A DNA stretch of 64,000 bases from Mycobacterium syngnathidarum. GTDB lineage: Bacteria > Actinomycetota > Actinomycetes > Mycobacteriales > Mycobacteriaceae. The stretch is taken from assembly GCF_001942625.1 (NCBI RefSeq), contig NZ_MLCL01000062.1, forward strand, positions 372,001 through 436,000, given 5' to 3'. Within the stretch, counting starts at the first letter, position 1. The number at the start of each line of letters is the position of its first letter. The position numbers and the translations under genes are program-made. Of this stretch, positions 54,952 to 64,000 are shown piece after piece. The notes under the pieces are model-generated. The model searched no databases, was not told the DNA's origin, and saw only the letters and a list, made by a program, of their open reading frames with translations.

Positions 54952-57111
54952 TCAGGACTCCAGCGAAGCCGGGGGCAGGAAGCGGTCGCCGTAGCGGGCG
55001 GCCAGCTCCTTGGCACGGGCCACGAAGGCCTCCTTGCCGACACCGAGCTCACCCTGGTAGCCGACGATGAACTGGGCCGAACCACCGGTGTAGGGCGGGA
55101 AGCCGATACCCATGATCGAGCCGATGTTCGCATCAGCGGTAGAGGTGAGCACACCCTCGTCGATGCACTTCTGAGTCTCCAGCGCCTCGGCGAAGAGCAT
55201 GCGGTCGATCATGTCCTGCAGCGGGATCGAGGAGGTTCCGGAGTTGAAGGTCTCCTTCAGACCCGGCCACAGCTGCGTCCGCTTGCCGTCGACGTACTCG
55301 TAGAAACCGGCACCCTTCAGACGCGACGGGCGGCCGATCTCGATCATCTTCTCCACGACGGCCTCAGCCGGGTGCGGCACGTGGGTGCCGCCGGCAGCCT
55401 CGATACCTTCCTTGGTGGCCACGGCGATCTTGTGCATGAGCTCCAGGTTGAGCTCATCGCTCAGCTGCAGCGGCGCCGCCGGGTAACCGGCCTGCGCACC
55501 CGCCTGCTCGATCGATGCGGGCTCCACGCCCTCGCCGAGCATGGCCAGCGCCTCGTTGACGAAGGTGCCGATCACGCGCGAGGTGAAGAAGCCGCGGCTG
55601 TCGTTGACGACGATCGGGGTCTTCTTGATGGCCAGCGTGTAGTCGAACACCCGGGCCAGCGCCTCGTCAGAGGTCTTCTCGCCCTTGATGATCTCCACCA
55701 GCGGCATCTTGTCGACCGGCGAGAAGAAGTGGATGCCGATGAAGTCCTCCTGGCGCTTCACGCCGGTCGCCAGACCGGTGATCGGCAGCGTGGAGGTGTT
55801 CGAGCCGAGCAGTGCGTTGGGCTCGACGATGTCCTCGATCTCCTGGAACACCTTGTGCTTGAGTTCCTGGTTCTCGAACACGGCCTCGATCACGAAGTCG
55901 ACGCCCTTGAGATCCTGCGGATCGGCGGTCGGGGTGATCCGAGCCAGCAGCGCCGCGGACTTCTCCTCGGTGGTCTTGCCACGCTTGAGCGCCTTGGCCT
56001 CCAAGCCCTCCGAGTACGCCTTGCCCTTCTGGGCGGCCTCGACGGTGACGTCCTTCAGGACGACGTCGTAGCCGGCCTTGGCCGAAACATAGGCGATACC
56101 GGCGCCCATCATGCCTGCGCCCAGCACACCGATCTTCTTGATGTCCTGCTTGGCGATGCCGTCGGGACGCGATGCGCCACCGTTGATGGCCTGCAGGTCC
56201 AGGAAGAACGCCTGAATCATGTTCTTGGCGGTCTGTCCGGTGACCAGCGAGACGAAGTAGCGGCTCTCGATGCGGCTGGCGGTGTCGAAGTCGACCTGGG
56301 CACCCTCGACAGCAGCGTCCAGGATGGCCCGCGGTGCGGGCATCGGGGCACCCTTGAGTTGCTTCTTCAACAGGGCCGGGAAGGACGGCAGGATCGCGGC
56401 CAGCGCCGGGCTGGACGGGGTGCCGCCGGGGATCTTGTAGCCCTTGACGTCCCACGGCTGCGTGTGGGCCTCGGGGTTGGCCTTGATCCAGGCCTTGGCA
56501 GCAGGGACCAGCTCGTCGACCGAACCGACGAGCTCGTCGACCAGGCCCGTCTCCTTGGCCTTGGTGGGGTTGAAGCGGGTGCCCTGCGAGAGGACCTCCA
56601 TGAAGGCCTTCTGGATACCGAACATGCGCACGGTGCGGGCCACGCCGCCACCGCCGGGCAGCAGGCCCAGGGTGACCTCGGGCAGCCCGATCTGGCTGCC
56701 CTTGACGTCGGCGGCGATGCGGTGGTTGGTGGCCAGCGCGATCTCCAAGCCGCCGCCGAGCGCGGCGCCGTTGATGGCGGCCACGACGGGCTTGGGCAGG
56801 GTCTCCAGCTTGCGCAGGTCGGCCTTGATGGTCTCGACCATCTCGAACGCCTGGGCGGCGTCGTCGGGGCCGATGTTCATCATGCCCTTGAGGTCACCAC
56901 CGGCGAAGAAGGTCTTCTTGGCGCTGGTGATCACCACGCCGGTGATCGAATCAGGGTCTTCTGCCACAAGCCGTGCTAACTCTTCTACAGCGTTATGCAT
57001 CGATACCTTGTAGTGATCGTTCATCACGTTGGCCGAACCGGTCGGGTCGTCCAACGTCAGGGTGACGATGCCGTCGGCATCCTTGTCCCACTGAATGGTG
57101 TTCTCAGCCAT
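54952..57111 (-). CDS. fadB: FadB multifunctional beta-oxidation enzyme
   Basis: A 719-residue fusion equivalent to Rv0860 (720). Residues about 15-270 form an enoyl-CoA hydratase domain (oxyanion segments [10 protein letters not shown] and [13 protein letters not shown], catalytic region [14 protein letters not shown]). Residues about 330-700 are the 3-hydroxyacyl-CoA dehydrogenase (NAD motif [14 protein letters not shown]; the [15 protein letters not shown] segment). It works with FadA in fatty-acid breakdown. It starts 30 bp after the fadA stop. Confidence 0.96.
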   Translation of the reverse strand: MAENTIQWDKDADGIVTLTLDDPTGSANVMNDHYKVSMHNAVEELARLVAEDPDSITGVVITSAKKTFFAGGDLKGMMNIGPDDAAQAFEMVETIKADLRKLETLPKPVVAAINGAALGGGLEIALATNHRIAADVKGSQIGLPEVTLGLLPGGGGVARTVRMFGIQKAFMEVLSQGTRFNPTKAKETGLVDELVGSVDELVPAAKAWIKANPEAHTQPWDVKGYKIPGGTPSSPALAAILPSFPALLKKQLKGAPMPAPRAILDAAVEGAQVDFDTASRIESRYFVSLVTGQTAKNMIQAFFLDLQAINGGASRPDGIAKQDIKKIGVLGAGMMGAGIAYVSAKAGYDVVLKDVTVEAAQKGKAYSEGLEAKALKRGKTTEEKSAALLARITPTADPQDLKGVDFVIEAVFENQELKHKVFQEIEDIVEPNALLGSNTSTLPITGLATGVKRQEDFIGIHFFSPVDKMPLVEIIKGEKTSDEALARVFDYTLAIKKTPIVVNDSRGFFTSRVIGTFVNEALAMLGEGVEPASIEQAGAQAGYPAAPLQLSDELNLELMHKIAVATKEGIEAAGGTHVPHPAEAVVEKMIEIGRPSRLKGAGFYEYVDGKRTQLWPGLKETFNSGTSSIPLQDMIDRMLFAEALETQKCIDEGVLTSTADANIGSIMGIGFPPYTGGSAQFIVGYQGELGVGKEAFVARAKELAARYGDRFLPPASLES

Positions 57112-57141
57112 CTGTATTCAGTCCTTTGTGTTCGGCCGCGC

Positions 57142-58353
57142 TCAGACGCGCTCGATGATGGTGGCCACGCCCATGCCGCCGCCGATGCACAGCGTGACCA
57201 GGGCACGCTTGGCGCCGCGGCGCTCGAGCTCGTCGACCATGGTTCCGGTGATCATGGCGCCGGTGGCACCCAGCGGGTGGCCCATCGCGATGGCGCCGCC
57301 GTTGACGTTGAGCTTCTCGTCGGGGATGTTGAGGTCCTTCTGGAACTTCAGGACCACGGAGGCGAAGGCCTCGTTGAGCTCGAACAGGTCGATGTCATCG
57401 ACGGTCAGGCCGGCACGGTCCAGCACCTTCTTGGTGGCCGGGGTGGGGCCGGTGAGCATGATGACCGGGTCGGCGCCGCTGGTGGCGGTGGCCACGATGC
57501 GGGCGCGCGGGGTCAGATTCTGAGCTTTCCCCGCACTTTCGCTACCGATCAGCAGCAGGCCTGCGCCGTCCACGATGCCCGAGCTGTTGCCGCCGGTGTG
57601 GACGTGGTTGATCTTCTCGACGTAGTGGTACTTCTGCAGCGCCACATCGTCGAAGCCGCCCATCGCGCCGACGCCGTCGAAGGCGGTCTTGAGCTTGCCC
57701 AGGCTCTCCACGGTGGAACCGGGACGCATGTGCTCGTCATGATCGAGGACCACGAGGCCGTTCTGGTCGCGGACCGGGATCACGGACTTGGCGAAGTAGC
57801 CGCCGGACCAGGCCGCCGCGGCACGCTCCTGCGACCGCGCGGCGTAGGCGTCGACGTCCTCGCGGGAGAAGCCCTCGATGGTGGCGATCAGGTCGGCGCC
57901 GATGCCCTGCGGGACGAAGCCGATGCGGTAGTTGGTCTCCGGGTCAGAAGCCCAGGCGCCGCCGTCGGAGCCCATCGGAACGCGGCTCATCGACTCGACA
58001 CCACCGGCGAGCACCAGGTCATCCCAGCCGGAGCGGACCTTCTGAGCGGCCAGGTTGACGGCCTCAAGGCCCGAGGCGCAGAAGCGGTTGAGCTGGAAAC
58101 CACCGGTGGTCTCGGGCAGCTTGGCCACCAGACCGGCGGTACGGGCGATATCGCCGCCCTGGTCGCCGACCGGGGAGACGACACCCAGGATGACATCGCT
58201 GATCAGCGTCTCATCCAGATCGGGGTAACGGCTGCGGATCTCCTCGATCAGGCCGACAACCAGGTTGACCGGCTTGATCTCGTTGAGTGCGCCACCGCGC
58301 TGCTTGCCACGCGGCGTGCGGATCGCCTCGTAGATGAAGGCTTCTTCGGACAT
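57142..58353 (-). CDS. fadA: FadA acetyl-CoA acyltransferase (thiolase)
   Basis: A 403-residue thiolase, the length of Rv0859. The active-site Cys is in [18 protein letters not shown] (about 91), with His in [15 protein letters not shown] and the second Cys in [10 protein letters not shown]. It cleaves 3-ketoacyl-CoA in beta-oxidation. The ATG at 58353 ([17 protein letters not shown]) is the family start. First gene of fadA-fadB. An inverted repeat lies about 100 bp upstream. Confidence 0.96.
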   Translation of the reverse strand: MSEEAFIYEAIRTPRGKQRGGALNEIKPVNLVVGLIEEIRSRYPDLDETLISDVILGVVSPVGDQGGDIARTAGLVAKLPETTGGFQLNRFCASGLEAVNLAAQKVRSGWDDLVLAGGVESMSRVPMGSDGGAWASDPETNYRIGFVPQGIGADLIATIEGFSREDVDAYAARSQERAAAAWSGGYFAKSVIPVRDQNGLVVLDHDEHMRPGSTVESLGKLKTAFDGVGAMGGFDDVALQKYHYVEKINHVHTGGNSSGIVDGAGLLLIGSESAGKAQNLTPRARIVATATSGADPVIMLTGPTPATKKVLDRAGLTVDDIDLFELNEAFASVVLKFQKDLNIPDEKLNVNGGAIAMGHPLGATGAMITGTMVDELERRGAKRALVTLCIGGGMGVATIIERV

Positions 58354-58692
58354 GTCTGCTCCCCTGCCGTATCGGCGTTGGTTCAGGTTGGGTTGTGGAA
58401 CCGCCCGACGAATGTGGGCGGTCCTCTGAACGGCAGCGTAGCAGCCTCGCCCAACCCGTTGGTTGGGCCTGTGCTCAGCATCTCCTTGCACACAGATCGA
58501 CTCTGCGGCAAGGGCCTACTTCACCCGCACTTTTCCAACCCTCACCGCAGCATCAAACTCGCTTCAGCACCCGGTCGAGCGCCGCGCGGCCGTGCCCGCG
58601 GTGCGGCAGGTGCCATCCATCGCCGCGCATGAAGCGCCATGGCGGGAAACCAAGGCCCGAAATTCACCACAGCGCTTCATACGCGGGGGCCG
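58354..58692. other. fadA promoter region
   Basis: A 339-bp gap with no supported gene. It holds a 7-bp leader hairpin (58400-58406 with 58416-58422) and a palindrome GCCCAAC/GTTGGGC at 58449-58468. The rest, toward the Old Yellow Enzyme gene, shows no recognisable element. Confidence 0.4.
58449..58468. promoter_or_regulatory. Palindrome upstream of fadA
   Basis: GCCCAAC (58449-58455) and GTTGGGC (58462-58468) are a perfect 7-bp inverted repeat with a 6-base spacer, 96 bp before the fadA start. This is a typical operator geometry for a TetR-type fatty-acid regulator; the regulator is not identified. Confidence 0.5.
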
Positions 58693-59799
58693 TCAGGCGG
58701 AGCGCGGCTCTTCGATCGCCATCAACGTCGGATAGTCGGTGTAGCCGACCGGGCCGGGCGCATAGAAGGTCGCCATGTCGGGTTCGTTGAGCTCAGCACC
58801 CAGGATCAGCCGGTCGATGAGGTCAGGGTTGGCCAGGAACGCCCGCCCCACCGCGGCCGCGCTGATCGCCCCCCACTCGGCGTAGCTCTCCAACTGCGAG
58901 AAGTCGGTGCCGCAGTTGCGGCCGGTGTTGAGGACGAACGTGCCCGACCACAGCGCGCGGATGACGCCGAACGTGTGCTCGGCCGGGTCGATCAGCACGT
59001 GCAGGTAGGCCAGCCCGAGCCCAGCGATGCGCTCCAACAACGCCTCGTAGGCACTGACCGTGTCGTTCTCCTGCATACCGCCGGCGGTGTTCCCGGGTGA
59101 GATACGCAGCCCGACCCGGGCCGCACCGATCTCGTCGACGACGGCCTCGACCACCTCGGCTGTCAGCCGGGCCCGATTCTCCGGCGAACCGCCGTAGGCG
59201 TCGGTGCGCTGGTTGACCACATCGGAGGCGAACTGGTGCAGCAGGTAGCCGTTGGCACCGTGGATCTCCACGCCGTCCATGCCCGCATCGATCGCGCGGC
59301 GGGCGGCAGCCCGGAACTGCTCGACGATCACCGGGATCTCGGCGGTCTCGAGCGCGCGCGGCGTCTGCAGCGGCTTCTTACCCGTGGGCGTGTGGGTGAG
59401 CACATCGGCCGCGATCGCCGACGGCGCGACGGGTTCGAACCCGCTGATGTCAGGGTGCGCCATCCGGCCGACATGCCACAGCTGAACGAACATCTTGCCG
59501 CCCGCCGCATGGACCGAGTCGGCGATCTCGGCCCAGCCGTGCTGATGGCGGTCGGTGTAGATGCCGGGGGTGTTCATGTAGGCGCCGTTGGCGGTCTCGG
59601 CGACAGCGGTGGCCTCGCTGATGATCAGGCCCGCTCCGGCGCGTTGCGTGTAGTACTGCGCGGCCAGCGGTGAAGGAGTGCCGTCGGCGTCGGCACGTGA
59701 ACGCGTCAGCGGTGCCATGAACAGACGGTTGGTAGCGGCGGTCTCGCCAACCTGGATCGGCTGCAGCAGTGCGGCGTCGGCGTTCAGTTTGTAGGTCAC
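58693..59799 (-). CDS. Old Yellow Enzyme (NemA-like alkene reductase)
   Basis: A 368-residue FMN barrel. Family motifs: TNRLFMAPLTRSRADADGTP, AGLIISEATAV, VQLWHVGRMAHP, GMDGVEIHGANGYLLHQFASDVVNQRTDAYGGS (with the His and Asn that bind substrate) and GRAFLANPDLIDRL. It reduces activated alkenes with NAD(P)H. GTG start at 59799. It is divergent from the dapC-like gene (55 bp). Confidence 0.94.
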   Translation of the reverse strand: MTYKLNADAALLQPIQVGETAATNRLFMAPLTRSRADADGTPSPLAAQYYTQRAGAGLIISEATAVAETANGAYMNTPGIYTDRHQHGWAEIADSVHAAGGKMFVQLWHVGRMAHPDISGFEPVAPSAIAADVLTHTPTGKKPLQTPRALETAEIPVIVEQFRAAARRAIDAGMDGVEIHGANGYLLHQFASDVVNQRTDAYGGSPENRARLTAEVVEAVVDEIGAARVGLRISPGNTAGGMQENDTVSAYEALLERIAGLGLAYLHVLIDPAEHTFGVIRALWSGTFVLNTGRNCGTDFSQLESYAEWGAISAAAVGRAFLANPDLIDRLILGAELNEPDMATFYAPGPVGYTDYPTLMAIEEPRSA

Positions 59800-59854
59800 G
59801 CCGTATCAGAGCGCCGAGAGTGCGGCAATCATTCCCGCACTAGCCTGATGCACC

Positions 59855-61021
59855 ATGACCGTGCAGAGACTGCAACCCTTTGCCGTCACCATCTTCGCGG
59901 AGATGTCGGCGCTGGCCAGCCGCCTGGGCGCGGTCAACCTCGGCCAGGGCTTTCCCGATGAGGACGGCCCGGCCGAAATGCTCAAAATCGCCATCGACTC
60001 GATCTCCAGCGGCCACAACCAGTACCCGCCCGGACTCGGAATCGCCGAGTTGCGTCACGCCATCGCCGGGCAGCGCAAACGCCACTACGGCATCGACTAC
60101 GACCCCGACACCGAGGTGCTGGTGACCGTCGGCGCCACCGAGGCCATCGCCGCGTCGGTGCTCGGCCTGGTCGAGCCCGGCTCGGAGGTACTGGTGATCG
60201 AGCCGTTCTACGACTCGTACTCCCCCGTGATCGCCATGGCCGGCTGCGTACGTACCGCCGTGCCGCTGGTCGCCGACGGCGCCGGATTCGGGATCGACGT
60301 CGAAGGCTTGCGCCGGGCGGTCACCCCGAAGACCCGCGCGCTGATGCTCAACTCCCCGCACAATCCGACGGGTGCGGTGGCCTCCGATGCAGAGTTGCGC
60401 GCCATCGCGGCACTGGCCATCGAGCACGATCTGCTGGTGATCACCGACGAGGTGTACGAGCAGCTGGTGTTCGACGTCGAGCACCTGCCGCTGGCCGGAT
60501 ACCCCGGCATGGCCGAACGCACCGTGACCATCTCGAGCGCAGCCAAGATGTTCAACGTCACCGGCTGGAAGATCGGCTGGGCCTGTGGCCCTGCCGATCT
60601 GATCGCAGGGGTGCGTGCCGCCAAGCAATACCTGACTTACGTGGGCGGCAGCCCGTTCCAACCCGCGGTTGCCCATGCGCTCGATCACGAGGACGGCTGG
60701 GTGGCGCAACTGCGCCAGTCTTTCCAGGCCAGGCGCGATCGTTTGGGCAACGCTTTGGCCGACATCGGGTTCGAGGTGCATGACAGCCGCGGCACGTACT
60801 TCCTGTGCGCCGACCCACGGCCGCTGGGCTATTCGGACAGCACGCAGTTCTGCGCCGAGCTGCCGCAGAAGGCCGGGGTGGCCGCGATCCCGATGTCAGC
60901 GTTCTGCGATCCGGAGGCCCCGCACGCCGATCTGTGGAACCACTTGGTGCGCTTCGCTTTCTGTAAGCGAGACGACACCATGGAGGAGGCGATCCGCCGC
61001 CTCGGTGCGCTGCGAATCTAG
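59855..61021 (+). CDS. dapC: Class I/II PLP aminotransferase, DapC-like (Rv0858c)
   Basis: A 388-residue fold type I aminotransferase. The PLP Lys is in ISSAAKMFNVTGWKIGW; other contacts are NSPHNPTGAV, ITDEVYEQLVFD and the Arg near the C terminus (LVRFAFCK). It corresponds to Rv0858c, assigned as N-succinyldiaminopimelate aminotransferase in lysine and peptidoglycan precursor synthesis. Substrate specificity cannot be read directly. Its stop shares CTAG with the convergent WhiB gene. Confidence 0.9.
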   Translation: MTVQRLQPFAVTIFAEMSALASRLGAVNLGQGFPDEDGPAEMLKIAIDSISSGHNQYPPGLGIAELRHAIAGQRKRHYGIDYDPDTEVLVTVGATEAIAASVLGLVEPGSEVLVIEPFYDSYSPVIAMAGCVRTAVPLVADGAGFGIDVEGLRRAVTPKTRALMLNSPHNPTGAVASDAELRAIAALAIEHDLLVITDEVYEQLVFDVEHLPLAGYPGMAERTVTISSAAKMFNVTGWKIGWACGPADLIAGVRAAKQYLTYVGGSPFQPAVAHALDHEDGWVAQLRQSFQARRDRLGNALADIGFEVHDSRGTYFLCADPRPLGYSDSTQFCAELPQKAGVAAIPMSAFCDPEAPHADLWNHLVRFAFCKRDDTMEEAIRRLGALRI

Positions 61022-61392
61022 CTTTCGTCGCTCATCGCGATGGCGCGCTCCCTGGCCGTCATCGCTCCCCAGATGCCGTAGGGCTCGGGAGCGGAGAGGG
61101 CATGCGCGCGACACCGGTCCAGCACCGGGCATGCCAGGCAGATGGCTTTGGCCGCGTTCTCCCGGCTGCGCAGCGGCCGGCCCCGAACCTCCTCCGGGAA
61201 GAACACCTCTGCCGGATGGTCCCGACACAGCCCGCGCAGCTGCCAACTCCACTCATCGAGGGCCGGGGGCGGCAGGTTGCGCGGGGAGCGGTAGACCGGG
61301 ATGGCCGGGCGGGCGGCGATATTGCGTATCGCCTGTGGTTCAACGACTTCCAGCGGCGGGTGGTTGTCGAAAAGCGTGCGGGACAAAGGCAT
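61018..61392 (-). CDS. WhiB-family iron-sulfur regulator
   Basis: A 124-residue Wbl protein. Four Cys in the family spacing: RGLCRDHPAEVFF, then AICLACPVLDRC (CxxCxxxxxC), binding a [4Fe-4S] cluster. The turn is GIWGAM, instead of the more usual GVWGG, followed by a short basic tail. A 45-residue N-terminal extension precedes the domain. It is not clearly one of WhiB1-7. AAAGGGG lies just upstream of the ATG. Confidence 0.92.
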   Translation of the reverse strand: MPLSRTLFDNHPPLEVVEPQAIRNIAARPAIPVYRSPRNLPPPALDEWSWQLRGLCRDHPAEVFFPEEVRGRPLRSRENAAKAICLACPVLDRCRAHALSAPEPYGIWGAMTARERAIAMSDES

Positions 61393-61638
61393 TCACCCCT
61401 TTGGCGGAAGTGGCGTGTGGCCTGCCATGCTGCCAGCCAAGCCTGCGTGCCCACGTTGTCATCATGTAAAGGATCGGCGGCAGATCGCGACACTTTGCTG
61501 CCCCGTTCCGGCACACCGCGGGCGATCAAGTGGTATGCCCCGCCCCTGCCATAGCCGGCCCCAATTCGAGTAGTCCGATACTCGCGCGGAACCCCACCAA
61601 ATTTGCCACCATCGTAAAGATACTGGTGGGAGGGGTAA

Positions 61639-62004
61639 ATGAACCTCGGAGTTAGAACGCTTGGGCGCGCTGGGGGACTCACGGCGGTCGTCACGTCTGC
61701 GGTGCTGGTGGTGGCGTGCAGTGCGGAGACCCACAATGATCCGCCGCCACCGCCGCCGCCGTCGAGTGGGACCTTGACCCTGCCGTCCACCACGACAACC
61801 TCAGGACCGCTGACCACGTACAAGGCCCCGACGACCACCCGGAACTCAGGCGGCTACACCAGCACGACGCTTCCGTTGCCCACAACAACGCTTCCGTTGC
61901 CGACCACGACGCTTCCGTTGCCCACCACGACGTTGCCCACCACGACGACGGATAACGTTCCGGTGACATCGGATCCGCCTACCACGCAGGCACCCCCGGC
62001 GTGA
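61639..62004 (+). CDS. Thr/Pro-rich lipoprotein
   Basis: A 121-residue protein with a signal sequence and lipobox (VLVVAC, Cys27), followed by Pro runs and a Thr/Pro-rich tail with three TTLPLPT repeats. The mature part is low complexity and probably extended, exposed in the envelope, perhaps glycosylated on Thr. It is coupled to the next gene by a GTGA overlap. The ATG at 61639 has GGGAGGGG upstream. No known family was recognised. Confidence 0.8.
   Translation: MNLGVRTLGRAGGLTAVVTSAVLVVACSAETHNDPPPPPPPSSGTLTLPSTTTTSGPLTTYKAPTTTRNSGGYTSTTLPLPTTTLPLPTTTLPLPTTTLPTTTTDNVPVTSDPPTTQAPPA
61864..61941 (+). repeat. 21-bp tandem repeat inside the lipoprotein gene
   Basis: Units start at 61864, 61885 and 61906 (ACGACGCTTCCGTTGCC type, 21 bp each) with a shortened fourth unit at 61927-61941. 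They keep frame and encode the TTLPLPT repeats. Copy number is likely to vary between strains. Confidence 0.85.
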
Positions 62005-63560
62005 CCGACGAGACGAAGTCACTCACCCAATCGGCCGAGCGGTGGCTGAGCCTGGCGGCCCTGGTGGTCGCACCGACATCGCTGATCACCGGCCTGTGCT
62101 ACTTCTTCGGCCTCCTCGCGATCCGTAACCGGTTGCACTATTTCGGCGTCGATCCGGCGACCGTGGGCTACACGTCGGCCGACTATGTCGTCACCACCAT
62201 CGGAACGTTCTTCTTCGCGTCGTTGCGGGTGCTGATCGTTCTCGCCATCCTGGTGGTGTTGGCCGTGGCTTTTCGACACGCGGCCACCACCGGCCGACGA
62301 ATCACATTGCTGCGCAGCGTCGCATGGGCGGTGGTCGGCCTGGGCGCGGTGGGTTTGACCGTCGCCGTGGTGTGGCTGGTATCCGATCACAGCCTGATTC
62401 AATCGGTAATCCACAATCCCACCGACATGTACATGGCGGTGACGGTCGCCGCCGGAATCGCCCTGCTGGCCGTCGGCTACTGGGCGCTGACTGTCACCGG
62501 CGTGGGCCGGTTACCGAAGGCGGCCGAGCGGGTCCTGCTCGCACTGGCGGCTGCGGGCCTGGTGGTGGCGTTGTTCTGGGTCACCGATCTGTACGCCGTC
62601 GCCCAAGGCAAGCGCAGCGGGCAGGATGCCGCAAGCAAGCTTTGGCCTGCCGACGGTGAGTACACGGCGGTGCAACTCGATACCACTGAGGCGCTGAACA
62701 TTCCAGACAATCTGGTGAAGATGACAGTGCTGCCCAGCCAGGGGCCGCCGGCCGCACCCGTTTACCGTTACCAATGCCTTCGCGTCCTGGAGGCGCACGC
62801 AGGCCGCTACGTGCTGGTGCCAGCCAGGTGGTCACGAGAGCAGGGATACGCCATCACCGTGACTCCCGATTCGACACACCGCGTCACCGCGGTGGTGGAT
62901 TCGACGCCCGTGGCGCCGGGGACCACAGTCGATGACTTCTGGCAATGCCCCGAGGTGGTGCGCACCTACCAGAAGCCTGACCTCGAACCGATCCTCATCG
63001 GTCCCGAGACGGCCCAGTCCCTGGTGGGCGTGGGCCAGCTCAGCACCACCGGACCCGACACCACCAGCGACACCGCACCCGCCGACGACAACCCCGCTTC
63101 ATCGAAAGGTTGTGTATCCGAAGCAGATCCATCCGCCCCTCCGTCGGCGCTGCCGCCCTACCCCACAGGTGTCGCGGCAACCCGGGAACGCGAGATCACC
63201 GGCGACGGGGCGTCCGGCCGGGTGCGGTTGGCGCAGCGGGCGATGATCTTCCCCGACCCCGCAGCGGCCCAGAACTTCATGGCCGCGGTACAGGAGCACT
63301 GGGGTTACTGCACGGATAGGACAGCCGCGGTAAACCGCGACGGGGAGGCTCAACTGCGCACCCTCGGCGCACGGACAGTGCAGGAAGGCATTGTGTCGGT
63401 GACTGATTCCGCGCTGTCGAGCTCAGTGCCGGACTGCGCCCAGGCCCTGACCGCCAAGGCCAATATCGTCGTCACAGTCGACTTGTGCGGGGTAAGGGAT
63501 CCAGCTCAGGCCGCCGCAGTCGCCCACGACGTGCGCAACCGGATTCCCACGGACTACTAG
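62001..63560 (+). CDS. Membrane protein with C-terminal PknH-like extracellular sensor domain
   Basis: A 519-residue protein. About five membrane helices fill residues 17-200 (LAALVVAPTSLITGLCYFFG, TIGTFFFASLRVLIVLAIL, AWAVVGLGAVGLTVAVVWL, AVTVAAGIALLAVGYWAL, VLLALAAAGLVVALFWV). The remaining 310 residues should lie outside. The last 150 (FPDPAAAQNFMAAVQEHWGYC, VPDCAQALTAKANIVVTVDLCG, AAAVAHDVRNRIP) resemble the PknH extracellular domain with its four Cys (near residues 370, 436, 477, 495). There is no kinase domain. GTG start overlaps the lipoprotein stop. Function unknown. Confidence 0.78.
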   Translation: MTDETKSLTQSAERWLSLAALVVAPTSLITGLCYFFGLLAIRNRLHYFGVDPATVGYTSADYVVTTIGTFFFASLRVLIVLAILVVLAVAFRHAATTGRRITLLRSVAWAVVGLGAVGLTVAVVWLVSDHSLIQSVIHNPTDMYMAVTVAAGIALLAVGYWALTVTGVGRLPKAAERVLLALAAAGLVVALFWVTDLYAVAQGKRSGQDAASKLWPADGEYTAVQLDTTEALNIPDNLVKMTVLPSQGPPAAPVYRYQCLRVLEAHAGRYVLVPARWSREQGYAITVTPDSTHRVTAVVDSTPVAPGTTVDDFWQCPEVVRTYQKPDLEPILIGPETAQSLVGVGQLSTTGPDTTSDTAPADDNPASSKGCVSEADPSAPPSALPPYPTGVAATREREITGDGASGRVRLAQRAMIFPDPAAAQNFMAAVQEHWGYCTDRTAAVNRDGEAQLRTLGARTVQEGIVSVTDSALSSSVPDCAQALTAKANIVVTVDLCGVRDPAQAAAVAHDVRNRIPTDY

Positions 63561-63613
63561 CGCACTGTGGCCGTCGAATTGCTGGACAGCCACCGGCTAC
63601 GTCCTGGCAACGC

Positions 63614-64000
63614 TCACCGGCGTCGTGAATGACTCATGACACGCCGCCGCAAGCGATCGATGGCGACGTCGAGGACCAGCGCCCTCGCGCGCCGGATCAG
63701 GAACTCCGGGATCGGCATCGCGAGGTCGACGATGACGTCGAACCGCACGCGCGTCTTGTCCACCTCAGGTGTCAGGTTGTATTCAACGTGCTGACCGCGC
63801 TGCTGCAGGTTGGGCTCGGCGTCCCAGACCATCCAATGGTCGCCCCAGTGGAATTCGAGTATTTCCTTGTCCGTGATTCCGAGCAGGCGCATCGTCGCCT
63901 TGACGTGGTGGGGCTTGCCGTCGGGATAGCGGTCGATGACCTTGACCCGCCGATGCAACGCCGACCAGGACGGCAGCGCGTCGACGTCGGCGAGCACCTC
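63614..64000 (-). CDS. SRPBCC-family protein (5' end outside window)
   Basis: The visible 128 residues, EVLADVDALPSWSALHRRVKVIDRYPDGKPHHVKATMRLLGITDKEILEFHWG onward, match the Rv0854/Rv0857-type SRPBCC proteins, which begin about 20 residues earlier. It ends DRLRRRVMSHSRRR. The missing start lies beyond 64000. A lipid or polyketide-like ligand is possible, but function is unknown. Confidence 0.85.
   Translation of the reverse strand, partial: EVLADVDALPSWSALHRRVKVIDRYPDGKPHHVKATMRLLGITDKEILEFHWGDHWMVWDAEPNLQQRGQHVEYNLTPEVDKTRVRFDVIVDLAMPIPEFLIRRARALVLDVAIDRLRRRVMSHSRRR

Noticed and set aside
55372..58632. Two very long plus-strand frames over fadB and fadA
   Set aside because: They are antisense shadows of two strongly conserved enzymes and have no recognisable domains.
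61864..61941. CRISPR-like array
   Set aside because: The 21-bp units are directly adjacent, keep the reading frame and encode a protein repeat; there are no spacers.

Overview
The window is high-GC DNA with dense, mostly overlapping genes. Its gene order and protein sequences point to a fast-growing mycobacterium (Mycolicibacterium type). From about 3.7 kb to 61 kb the recognisable genes follow, in reverse order, the M. tuberculosis segment Rv0903c (prrA) to Rv0858c (dapC-like). Landmarks are prrAB, arfCBA/ompATb, gltA2, citA, fprB, serC, sepH, the Rv0880/0881 pair, Rv0875c-0877, cspB, moaA2-moaD2, rpfA, moaE2-mog-moaC2, Rv0862c, XPB, fadBA and dapC. No rRNA, tRNA, prophage, insertion sequence or CRISPR array was seen. 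These assignments rest on recalled family knowledge; no search was run.

Layout. 1-5.8 kb: a heterodimeric ABC exporter (one half cut by the window edge) divergent from the PrrA/PrrB two-component system. 5.8-8.5 kb: the arfABC outer-membrane channel operon, an FKBP isomerase and a DUF2630 protein. 8.5-12 kb: a CrtI-like flavoenzyme, then a DHA2 drug exporter with its MarR regulator and a palindromic operator over the start codon. 12-17.3 kb: citrate synthases gltA2 and citA around a TetR regulator, an MFS transporter and a PNPOx. 17.5-21.4 kb: a VOC protein, then a YkoEDC-type ECF importer coupled to a P-loop kinase-like gene. 21.4-26.5 kb: an AurF-like diiron oxygenase with FprB, then serC and sepH. 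26.5-27.6 kb: an AbiEi-like gene between inverted copies of a 39-bp palindromic repeat. 27.6-34.5 kb: small membrane proteins, RNA methyltransferase, MarR, SRPBCC, DUF3027, Rv0876c-like MFS, DUF2771, glutathionyl-hydroquinone-reductase-like enzyme and CspB.

34.7-43.7 kb: molybdopterin genes on both sides of rpfA, whose leader carries a CRP-type site and a c-di-AMP (ydaO) riboswitch; then the WYL protein and XPB helicase. 43.6-54.9 kb is the most accessory part: P450, cupin, MFS, LysR/SDR, F420-type oxidoreductases, a methyltransferase, and a TetR/flavin-monooxygenase pair with two matching 20-bp operators. 55-59.8 kb: fadA-fadB beta-oxidation operon and an Old Yellow Enzyme. 59.9-64 kb: dapC-like aminotransferase, a WhiB protein, a Thr/Pro-rich lipoprotein coupled to a five-TM protein with a PknH-like sensor domain, and a truncated SRPBCC gene.

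The main unusual features are the dispersed 39-bp palindrome, the lipoprotein/PknH-like sensor pair, the kinase-like gene fused into a vitamin-uptake operon, hairpins over ribosome binding sites, convergent genes sharing a CTAG stop, and enzymes with altered catalytic residues.
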